The translations under genes were made by a program, and so were the position numbers. The notes beneath the pieces were generated by a model that was given only the letters and a program-made list of their open reading frames with translations, was not told where the DNA came from and searched no databases. Below, piece after piece: positions 1 to 4,269 of a DNA stretch of 5,490 nucleotides. How positions within the stretch are numbered: the stretch's first letter is position 1; each line of letters begins with the position of its first letter. The DNA lies in assembly GCA_012523655.1 (NCBI GenBank), contig JAAYTV010000310.1:1-5490 (forward strand). Direction: 5' to 3'. The DNA is from a bacterium (GTDB taxonomy: Bacteria; Zhuqueibacterota; Zhuqueibacteria; Residuimicrobiales; Residuimicrobiaceae).

Positions 1-1
1 A

Positions 2-58
2 ACCGGCAAGAGCTATCGATTAAAAAACGCTATATCAAAAAATGCAAAAAATGATTGA
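2..58 (+). CDS. istB: C-terminal tail of IstB-like transposition helper ATPase (partial)
   Basis: Reading from position 2 gives 18 residues, TGKSYRLKNAISKNAKND, then TGA at 56-58. The G-x-S-Y-R-L-K signature followed by a short basic tail is how many IstB proteins end. IstB is the AAA+ helper that works with the IstA transposase of IS21 elements. Only this tail is visible, so the Walker motifs lie outside the window and activity cannot be judged. The call rests on the short motif plus its position 81 bases before an IS21-like terminus; either alone would be weak. Confidence 0.6.
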   Translation, partial: TGKSYRLKNAISKNAKND

Positions 59-83
59 AACAATAGTCTCGTTTTAGTATTAT
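55..83 (+). promoter_or_regulatory. Candidate outward-facing sigma70-type promoter at the IS end
   Basis: TTGAAA (55-60) and TATTAT (78-83) are separated by 17 bases and each match the sigma70 consensus at 5 of 6 positions. Transcription would start near 90 and run out of the insertion sequence into the integrase. The -10 box overlaps the ATG at 82, so a transcript from here could not use that ATG; it would favour the next in-frame ATG at 151. The region is AT-rich, so a chance match is possible. Confidence 0.4.
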
Positions 84-1032
84 GGGGTGGTACATTTTCA
101 ACTGCCCGCACCCGGTACATTTTCAAGTGCCCTTTGACACCCTCGCAGAAATGACTCTGAGGATCCTGGAAATTCGCAAGGACGAGGTGGGCCGCGACAC
201 ACAATATCGAAATGAATATGCCATGCGAGCTTTCATCAGAATTGTGGGAGGCGAACTTGCTATCGAGGATGTGTCTAGCACGCACATAAATCAATTCAAA
301 AAGGCAAGACTTGATCTCAAACGAAAAGAGTCTGAAAGCAAACAAAAGCCAGTAGACGAGAACCAAATTAAACGGGGGATTAATAAGGACATGGTGAACA
401 TCAAGGCAATATTCAATGCAGCCGCGCAGAAGGGTATTATCCCTGAATCCCAGGTCCCCAAGTTCGAGTTTTACCGGGTGGAGCAGCAGCGGCTTCCTCA
501 AACTTTGGATGAGCAGGAGATTCAGTCCATTGCAAGTCATCTGGATGGCGATGCTCTATTAGCGTTCTGGATTATTCGGTACACGGGCGCCAGAAGAGGG
601 GAGGTCGCCCGCACCTCGATGAATGATCAAAGCGGTCTGCGATGGACCCACGTTGACTTGGAGAATAGTCGGATCCGTTTGCATGGCAAAGGCAAAGAAA
701 AGTATGTGCCGATGCATCCCAGCCTTGCTGAAAAATTACGAGCTCGAATGACTGAATTGGGAGAGGCTTTTAATCAGGATAGTTTGATCATCAAGTTTCG
801 TAAAGACACCCTGACGGCTTACTTCCGGGAGGCAATTAAGAAGGCGGGCATCAAAAAGAGAGGTGCAGTTCATATCCTGCGCCACACAGCCGCAACAGCG
901 TTGTTGGATGCCGGCGCCAATCTGCGTGAAGTTCAGGAATTCCTGGGGTATTCTCGGGTAACCACCACCGAAATTTATACCCATATCAGCAAGGAGAAGC
1001 TGAAATCCAAAGTAGACCAGGCTTTCAAATAA
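82..1032 (+). CDS. Tyrosine recombinase/integrase, N-terminus replaced by IS end
   Basis: This is a phage-type integrase (site-specific tyrosine recombinase) that cuts and rejoins DNA through a phosphotyrosine. Over 316 residues, an N-terminal core-binding (SAM-like) domain covers about 22-130 and a catalytic domain about 140-305. Visible catalytic residues are Arg171 (TGARRGE), a beta-hairpin Lys near 203 (GKGKEKYVP), His264 and Arg267 (HILRHT), and nucleophile Tyr299 (TTTEIYTH). The third catalytic position, usually His in an LGH motif, is Tyr290 (LGYS). Residues 1 to about 19 are translated from IS21-like terminal repeats, so the native start is lost. ATG 151 (Met24) is the next in-frame ATG. 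Neither start has a clear Shine-Dalgarno sequence. The gene points at the 3' end of tRNA-Asp 120 bases downstream, a common layout for island integrases. The recombinase call is firm; its activity is uncertain. Confidence 0.88.
   Translation: MGWYIFNCPHPVHFQVPFDTLAEMTLRILEIRKDEVGRDTQYRNEYAMRAFIRIVGGELAIEDVSSTHINQFKKARLDLKRKESESKQKPVDENQIKRGINKDMVNIKAIFNAAAQKGIIPESQVPKFEFYRVEQQRLPQTLDEQEIQSIASHLDGDALLAFWIIRYTGARRGEVARTSMNDQSGLRWTHVDLENSRIRLHGKGKEKYVPMHPSLAEKLRARMTELGEAFNQDSLIIKFRKDTLTAYFREAIKKAGIKKRGAVHILRHTAATALLDAGANLREVQEFLGYSRVTTTEIYTHISKEKLKSKVDQAFK
89..132 (+). repeat. Two direct terminal repeats of the IS21-like end
   Basis: GGTACATTTTCAACTGCCC (89-107) and GGTACATTTTCAAGTGCCC (114-132) match at 18 of 19 bases and are spaced 25 bases apart. 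Multiple short repeats near the terminus are typical transposase-binding sites of IS21-family elements. They overlap the first codons of the integrase reading frame. Confidence 0.8.
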
Positions 1033-1039
1033 AGCAATC

Positions 1040-1061
1040 CTGGACTAAAGCTGGACTAAAG
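1040..1061 (+). repeat. Tandem 11-bp direct repeat downstream of integrase
   Basis: CTGGACTAAAG occurs twice with no gap (1040-1050 and 1051-1061), starting 8 bases after the integrase stop. It could be an arm-type recombinase binding site or a small duplication; the sequence alone does not tell. Confidence 0.6.
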
Positions 1062-1101
1062 AATGTCCCCAAATGGGTAAAATAGAGGTATTAAAAAAAG
1101 A

Positions 1102-1129
1102 AAAGAGCTCTGGAAATCCAGGGCTCTTT
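1102..1129. terminator. Bidirectional intrinsic terminator between integrase and tRNA genes
   Basis: AAAGAGCTCTGG (1102-1113) pairs with CCAGGGCTCTTT (1118-1129) around an AAAT loop. This is a 12-bp stem with one U-G pair on the plus-strand RNA and one C-A mismatch on the minus-strand RNA. A T-rich run follows on the plus strand (1127-1142). On the minus strand the stem is followed by TTTTCTTTTTTTAA. It can therefore end both the plus-strand integrase transcript and the minus-strand tRNA transcript, whose last tRNA ends 22 bases away. Confidence 0.85.
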
Positions 1130-1151
1130 CTTGTTTTTCTTTAACTTACTT

Positions 1152-1228
1152 TGGCGGGGCCGACGGGGCTCGAACCCGCGACCTCTGGCTTGACAGGCCA
1201 GTGTGCTAACCAGCTGCACCACGACCCC
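1152..1228 (-). tRNA. tRNA-Asp (anticodon GTC)
   Basis: The reverse strand folds into a complete cloverleaf of 77 bases. It has a GGGGTCG/CGGCCCC acceptor stem with one U-G pair, a D-arm GTGC/GCAC, an anticodon stem CTGGC/GCCAG with loop CTGTCAA (anticodon GTC), and a T-loop TTCGAGC. Discriminator G and an encoded CCA follow. It reads Asp codons GAY. It is the last gene of a minus-strand tRNA cluster and is followed by the terminator at 1102-1129. Confidence 0.96.
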
Positions 1229-1268
1229 AAAGAACGACATTTTTGAATTTTGAGCTGGTCCGCGATCT

Positions 1269-1287
1269 TCCGCCAGAAACCGGCGGA
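1269..1287. repeat. Short inverted repeat replacing the anticodon arm of the tRNA-Asp fragment
   Basis: TCCGCC (1269-1274) and GGCGGA (1282-1287) form a 6-bp stem with a 7-base loop. It directly follows the duplicated D-arm in the minus-strand reading direction. It mimics anticodon-arm size, but the loop (GGTTTCT on the minus strand) lacks the invariant T33, so it is probably not a functional anticodon arm. Confidence 0.5.
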
Positions 1288-1314
1288 TGTGTTAACCAGC
1301 TGCACCACGACCCC
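1288..1314 (-). pseudogene. Truncated duplicate of the 5' part of tRNA-Asp
   Basis: Bases 1288-1316 repeat 1202-1230 at 28 of 29 positions (mismatch at 1292 versus 1206), at an offset of 86. The copy covers the tRNA-Asp 5' acceptor strand, D-arm and position 26, plus two flanking bases. It then diverges: there is no GTC anticodon arm, T-arm or 3' acceptor strand. It lies between tRNA-Val and intact tRNA-Asp and would be part of their shared precursor transcript. It could be the remnant of a tandem tRNA-Asp pair or a recombination scar. Confidence 0.8.
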
Positions 1315-1330
1315 AACTACGTTTTCCCTG

Positions 1331-1405
1331 TGGGCAGTACTGGGTTCGAACCAGTGACCTCCTGCTTGTAAGGCAGGCGCTCTAAACCGGCTGAGCTAAC
1401 CGCCC
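1331..1405 (-). tRNA. tRNA-Val (anticodon TAC)
   Basis: The reverse strand gives a full cloverleaf: acceptor GGGCGGT/ACTGCCC, D-arm GCTC/GAGC, anticodon stem CCTGC/GCAGG with loop CTTACAA (anticodon TAC), T-arm ACTGG/CCAGT with TTCGAAC, and discriminator A. CCA is not encoded (CAG follows), unlike tRNA-Asp, so it must be added after transcription. It is the first tRNA of a Val-Asp cluster transcribed leftward. Confidence 0.96.
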
Positions 1406-1440
1406 GAGCAATGTACTGGATTCCACCCAGTTCGCTTTCC

Positions 1441-1468
1441 GCATGAAGCATGAAGAATGAAGAATGAA
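1441..1468. repeat. Heptanucleotide tandem repeat, four copies
   Basis: GCATGAA, GCATGAA, GAATGAA and GAATGAA lie head to tail. The tract sits between the stop of the small membrane protein gene and the tRNA-Val gene, upstream of the tRNA genes in their direction of transcription. Such tracts can change length by slippage. No function is visible. Confidence 0.8.
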
Positions 1469-1489
1469 ATAGAAACGCCCGGATTTTAG

Positions 1490-1747
1490 CTATTTCTGCG
1501 GTTCGCGCTTTTTCGCTTTCCAGAAAATGGCGTAAGGAATGACCACACAATAACTAAAAACCAGCAGGATGGGGGCCAGTGTCAAAGACATGAAACTATC
1601 AGCCGGGCCCTGCGCCAGAAAGAAATAGCCGACAATCAGAATCAGAATCCCCAGTCCAAACAGCTTGTAGTTGTTGGCGGCCAGGTCTAAAAATTCGCCA
1701 CCTTTGCGGACCGGTTTGCGGGTGGCTTTTTCGCGCTTTTCCTTCAT
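1490..1747 (-). CDS. Small two-helix membrane protein, DUF3098-like
   Basis: This 85-residue protein has a strongly basic N-terminus (MKEKREKATRKPVRKG). Two hydrophobic segments follow at about residues 28-46 (LFGLGILILIVGYFFLAQG) and 54-76 (LTLAPILLVFSYCVVIPYAI), and the tail is basic (KAKKREPQK). Lys/Arg-rich ends predict both termini in the cytoplasm. The layout, with an N-Y-K-L-F-G-L-G start to helix 1, G-Y-F at its end and L-A-P-I opening helix 2, resembles DUF3098-type proteins of Bacteroidota and relatives. That link is from memory and the family has no known function. The gene lies 85 bases upstream of tRNA-Val on the same strand and divergent from the asparaginase gene. There is no Shine-Dalgarno sequence before the ATG; see the promoter at 1756-1784. 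Confidence 0.75.
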   Translation of the reverse strand: MKEKREKATRKPVRKGGEFLDLAANNYKLFGLGILILIVGYFFLAQGPADSFMSLTLAPILLVFSYCVVIPYAIFWKAKKREPQK

Positions 1748-1755
1748 AGGACAAT

Positions 1756-1784
1756 AATGTAGTTATTTTTTAGTATTTAGTCAA
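1756..1784 (-). promoter_or_regulatory. Candidate promoter of the small membrane protein, leaderless geometry
   Basis: On the minus strand TTGACT (1784-1779, 5 of 6 consensus matches), a 17-base spacer and TACATT (1761-1756, 4 of 6) precede the ATG at 1747. Initiation 6-8 bases after the -10 box would fall at or next to the ATG, giving a leaderless mRNA. That would fit the absence of a Shine-Dalgarno sequence. Confidence 0.4.
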
Positions 1785-1888
1785 GCTAATTTTCTTCGCT
1801 TGCTTTTATTTCGCATGGTTTGTATTTTGTTAACGACGAAAAACCACGTTGGTTCCTTATTTCATTCACTTGTTTCTTTTACGCATAC

Positions 1889-1894
1889 GAGGGA
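1889..1894 (+). promoter_or_regulatory. Ribosome-binding site fixing the asparaginase start
   Basis: GAGGGA lies 9 bases before ATG 1904 and supports this start over the longer frame from TTG 1820. That longer frame would put 28 residues ahead of the twin-arginine motif and bury the signal peptide. Confidence 0.6.
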
Positions 1895-1903
1895 CAGCAC
1901 GCA

Positions 1904-2875
1904 ATGAAGAGAAGGGACTTTATCAGGAACAGCGCTCTGAGCACTGCGGCACTGGCCATAGCCCCGCACAACCAGACGAGAGAACGGAATATTCCCATCC
2001 TGGTCTGCAGCCGGGGTGAAGAGTGGGCCGCCAAAATCCTGCAGCCGGGCTGGCAGACCTGGCTTGATAAAAAAAATATGCTCGATGCGGTGGAGGCTGC
2101 GGCCAACGTGGTTGAACTGGATCCGGAGGACACCAGCGTGGGCTACGGCGGCCTGCCCAACGAAGATGGCGTGGTGGAGCTGGACGCCTCGGTGATGTCC
2201 GGGCCTTTACACCGCTGCGGCGCAGTAGCCGGCCTGCGTAACATCAAGCGCGCCTGTTCAGTGGCGCGGCTGGTGATGGAACGCTCCAACCACAGCATGC
2301 TCGTGGGCGACGGCGCACGACGCTTCGCCCTTGCGCACGGGTTCAAAGAGGAAGACTTGCTTACCGATAAAGCGCGCGAGACATGGTTGCGGTGGAAGGA
2401 AGATTTAAACAAGGATGATTTCTGGGGCGCACCCGATGCCCGGCCGACCGGCACTATCAACGTGCTCGGCGTTGACGATCAGGGCGATGTTTTCGGCATC
2501 ACCACCACTTCGGGGCTGGCCTTCAAGATTCCCGGCCGCATCGGCGATTCGCCGATCATCGGCGCCGGATTGTACGTGGATAATACGATCGGCGCTGCCG
2601 GCGCCACCGGACGAGGAGAAGAGGTGATTCGAACCTGCGGCTGTTTTTTGGTGGTGGAAAAAATGAGACAGGGCCTTTCGCCACAGCAGGCTTGCGAGTT
2701 CGGCTGCCGGCGGATTCTTGAAGTGAATCAAAAGGTCAATTTCAATGTGAAATTCATTGCGGTGAATAAAAACGGCGAGGTGGGCAGCGCACAGCTGCAG
2801 GATCGCAAAAAAAGCGAATGTTCTTTTATTACAGCTATGGGTATCAAGTCAATTTTTTCGGCCGTTGTAAAGTAG
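1904..2875 (+). CDS. Tat-exported glycosylasparaginase-like Ntn hydrolase
   Basis: This 323-residue protein belongs to the N4-(beta-N-acetylglucosaminyl)-L-asparaginase family, Ntn hydrolases that cleave the GlcNAc-Asn bond of glycoasparagines and mature by cutting themselves before a Thr. Residues 1-20 form a Tat signal (RRDFIR, then a hydrophobic Ala/Leu stretch), so it should be exported folded. Family motifs run in order: DTSVGYGGLPNEDG (76-89), LDASVM (93-98), MLVGDGA (132-138), TGTIN with nucleophile Thr184, TTTSGLAFKIPGRIGDSPI (200-218) with substrate-binding Arg212 and Asp215, and GATGRGEEVIRT (233-244). Self-cleavage would fall between Gly183 and Thr184, where well-studied members have Asp-Thr. 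The ATG at 1904 is preferred over TTG 1820 because GAGGGA lies 9 bases upstream and the Tat motif begins there. The exact substrate, glycoasparagine or other beta-aspartyl compounds, is not determined. Confidence 0.9.
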   Translation: MKRRDFIRNSALSTAALAIAPHNQTRERNIPILVCSRGEEWAAKILQPGWQTWLDKKNMLDAVEAAANVVELDPEDTSVGYGGLPNEDGVVELDASVMSGPLHRCGAVAGLRNIKRACSVARLVMERSNHSMLVGDGARRFALAHGFKEEDLLTDKARETWLRWKEDLNKDDFWGAPDARPTGTINVLGVDDQGDVFGITTTSGLAFKIPGRIGDSPIIGAGLYVDNTIGAAGATGRGEEVIRTCGCFLVVEKMRQGLSPQQACEFGCRRILEVNQKVNFNVKFIAVNKNGEVGSAQLQDRKKSECSFITAMGIKSIFSAVVK

Positions 2876-2919
2876 TTTTTTCTTATCGCTGTTGTTTTAA
2901 TACACCCCCTCTCAAGAGG

Positions 2920-3140
2920 GATGCTGAGACACAAGCCAGGTGGCTTGTGTCACGGCTTGGGCCATGAAAAATAATTGTGCTGCTGAGACACAAGCCGGGT
3001 TGCTCGAGCCACGGCTTGTGCTGCGATAATAAGATGTGATGCTGCGACACAAGCCACGTGGCTTGACCCACGACAAAGAATTGTGATGCTACGACACACA
3101 AGCCAGGTGACTTGTGCCACGGCTTGTGCTGCGACAGATA
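2920..3140. repeat. Array of four imperfect palindromic repeats upstream of selD
   Basis: Units are anchored by GCTGAGACACAAGCC-like sequences at 2923, 2982, 3041 and 3088, with spacings of 59, 59 and 47. Each carries CACAAGCC followed by an inverted partner. Unit 1 is an 11-bp inverted repeat (2928-2938 with 2941-2951). Unit 3 contains a perfect 16-bp palindrome, CAAGCCACGTGGCTTG (3050-3065). In units 2 and 4, CACAAGCC can also pair with GGCTTGTG 16 bases further on (2989-2996 with 3013-3020; 3097-3104 with 3121-3128). Unit 3 lacks this second partner and is shorter. The array fills most of the asparaginase-selD gap and forms the selD leader region. It has no direct-repeat and unique-spacer layout, so it is not CRISPR. 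No long coding frame is convincing in it. Confidence 0.85.
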
Positions 3141-3145
3141 AGGGA
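3140..3145 (+). promoter_or_regulatory. Ribosome-binding site for the extended selD start
   Basis: AAGGGA precedes ATG 3149 with only 3-4 bases between, shorter than ideal. It supports an ATG start upstream of the in-frame TGA. The sequence is the edge of repeat unit 4 (compare GCGATAATAAGATG in unit 2 with GCGACAGATAAGGG here). Confidence 0.55.
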
Positions 3146-3148
3146 ATA

Positions 3149-4192
3149 ATGGAAAAACCGTACAAACGACTGACTGAAACGGTCAAGTGCGCCGGGTGAG
3201 CGTCCAAACTGGCGCCAGGTGAACTGGCCGCAGCTTTGGAAAAGCTGCCCCCCATTAATGATCCACGTGTTCTCGTCGGTTTCAACACCTCTGACGATGG
3301 GGGAGTGGTACGTCTGACCGACGAGATTGCTCTGGTGCAAACAGTCGATTTCTTCACCCCCATTGTCGATGATCCCTATTGCTATGGCCAGATTGCGGCG
3401 GCCAACGCCCTCTCCGATGTCTACGCCATGGGCGGCAAACCCTATTGCGCCTTGAACATTGTCGGCTTTCCCAAAGATCTTTTCCCCATGGAAGTGCTGG
3501 CCGCCATTTTATCAGGCGGTCGGGATAAAACGGCCGAGGCGGACGTTGTCATCGTCGGCGGTCATACCATCAGCGATGCCGAGCTCAAGTATGGCCTGGC
3601 TGTTACCGGTCTGGTTCATCCGGACAAGATTTTGACCAACGCGGGCGCCAGACCTGGGGATGTTCTTTTTCTAACCAAACCCATAGGGTCCGGGACCATT
3701 ACCACCCAACTGAAAGCGGGCAAGGGCTCTGCGGAGATGATTCGCAGCGCCTGCGAGGTCATGGGGCGGTTGAACAGAGCTGCGGCTGAGGCGTGTCAGC
3801 AAGTGGGCGTGCACGGCTGTACCGACATCACCTGCTTTGGTCTGCTGGGCCATGCCTTGGAATTGGCGCAGGCGAGTGGGGTTTCCCTGGTGCTTCACTT
3901 TGACGACATTCCGCTGCTGCCGGAAGCCACGAACAGCGTGCTCCAGGGCTTTGTACCCGGCGGCACGAGAGCCAATCGATTGCATGTGGCGCCTGATGTG
4001 GTCTATGATGTACGGCTGGGAGATGTGGAGCAGTTTTTGCTCAACGATGCCCAGACCTCCGGCGGTCTGCTCATCAGTGTAAGTGAAAAGAAAAAAGCGG
4101 AAATGGAGCAGGCACTGTTGGAACGCGGCGTTTTGGTCGCCTGTATCGGTGAGGTGGAACCCCGGCGGGATGCGGTCATTCAGGTTCGATGA
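3149..4192 (+). CDS. selD: Selenophosphate synthetase, selenoprotein with TGA-encoded Sec17
   Basis: SelD makes selenophosphate from selenide and ATP, the selenium donor for selenocysteine and selenouridine. ATG 3149 opens a frame interrupted only by TGA at 3197-3199. Read as Sec (U), the N-terminus is MEKPYKRLTETVKCAGUASK, and the protein has 347 residues. U17 and Lys20 fall where E. coli SelD has catalytic Cys17 and Lys20. Other motifs sit one residue off the E. coli numbering: SDD with Asp50, TVDFFTPIVDDP (65-76), NALSDVYAMGG with Asp90 (86-96), GGHT (137-140) and TDITCFGLLGH with Asp226. Asp50, Asp90 and Asp226 correspond to the metal-binding Asp51, Asp91 and Asp227. A SECIS-like hairpin follows the TGA. 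The true stop at 4190-4192 is also TGA. A frame from TTG 3236 would lack the active-site loop and is not credible. Neighbours are not selenium genes. A nonsense mutation is possible but fits less well. Confidence 0.93.
3197..3199 (+). other. In-frame TGA recoded as selenocysteine (Sec17 of SelD)
   Basis: This TGA replaces the Cys codon of the SelD G-C-x-x-K active-site loop (here G16-U17-A18-S19-K20). The residues on both sides keep SelD similarity, which argues for recoding rather than a broken gene. Decoding would need SelA or an equivalent pathway, SelB and tRNA-Sec, none of which is in the window. Confidence 0.9.
3203..3240 (+). promoter_or_regulatory. SECIS-like stem-loop for selenocysteine insertion in selD
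   Basis: TCCAAA (3203-3208) pairs with TTTGGA (3235-3240), CTG (3209-3211) with CAG (3231-3233) leaving one bulged C (3234), then a 2x2 internal loop, then GCCAG (3214-3218) with CTGGC (3224-3228). The apical loop is GTGAA (3219-3223). It begins 19 bases after the TGA, and its first bases are G and U, as seen in SelB-binding bacterial SECIS loops. The fold was found by eye; a competing CTGGCGCCAG palindrome lies at 3209-3218. Confidence 0.75.
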
Positions 4193-4269
4193 TCAGATAT
4201 GGTTTCAGCTTAAATATTACGTTGCATGATGATTTCTGGCCCGCTAAAGCCTTTTATGAGTAATGGGTG

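Larger units (their letters stand above)
1..139 (+). mobile_element. Right end of an IS21-family insertion sequence (partial)
   Basis: The left edge of the window holds the 3' tail of an istB-like gene, about 80 bases of spacer, and a terminus built of two near-identical 19-bp repeats that ends in TGACA at 135-139. IS21-family elements carry istA-istB, have several short internal repeats at each end, and finish in 5'-TG...CA-3'; all of this fits here. The rest of the element lies left of the window, so its length, left end and target duplication cannot be seen. The boundary at 139 is inferred from the terminal CA. Base 140 onward belongs to the interrupted locus, which encodes the integrase body. 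Confidence 0.75.

Noticed and set aside
1238..1314. A second complete tRNA-Asp or a novel tRNA
   Set aside because: Only the 5' acceptor strand and D-arm are present. The would-be anticodon loop lacks T33, and no T-arm or matching 3' acceptor strand is found.
1317..1550. Minus-strand 77-residue frame containing SSAGLERLPYKQEVTGSNPV
   Set aside because: It is a translation of the tRNA-Val gene, a well-known spurious protein type, and it overlaps the small membrane protein gene.
1800..1828. TTGCTT-17-TATTTT as promoter of the asparaginase gene
   Set aside because: The -35 box matches only half of the consensus and the region is T-rich, so it is too weak to list as a feature.
1820..1903. 28-residue N-terminal extension of the asparaginase from TTG 1820
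   Set aside because: It has no ribosome-binding site and would place sequence ahead of the Tat motif. ATG 1904 has GAGGGA upstream and begins the signal peptide.
2907..2920. CCCTC-TCAA-GAGGG hairpin as terminator of the asparaginase gene
   Set aside because: The stem is only 5 bp and no T-run follows, so it does not qualify as an intrinsic terminator.
2920..3140. CRISPR array
   Set aside because: Units are imperfect along their whole length, spacing varies (59, 59, 47), there are no unique spacers of constant size between identical repeats, and no cas genes are present.
2883..3363. Minus-strand frames across the palindromic array and selD start
   Set aside because: They translate the repeats into low-complexity Cys/His/Ser-rich sequence, overlap selD and its SECIS hairpin, and show no family motif.
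3236..4192. selD starting at TTG 3236 as the complete gene
   Set aside because: This start drops the Cys/Sec and Lys active-site loop, which is encoded in frame just upstream. The frame reaches ATG 3149 with a ribosome-binding site once TGA 3197 is read as Sec.
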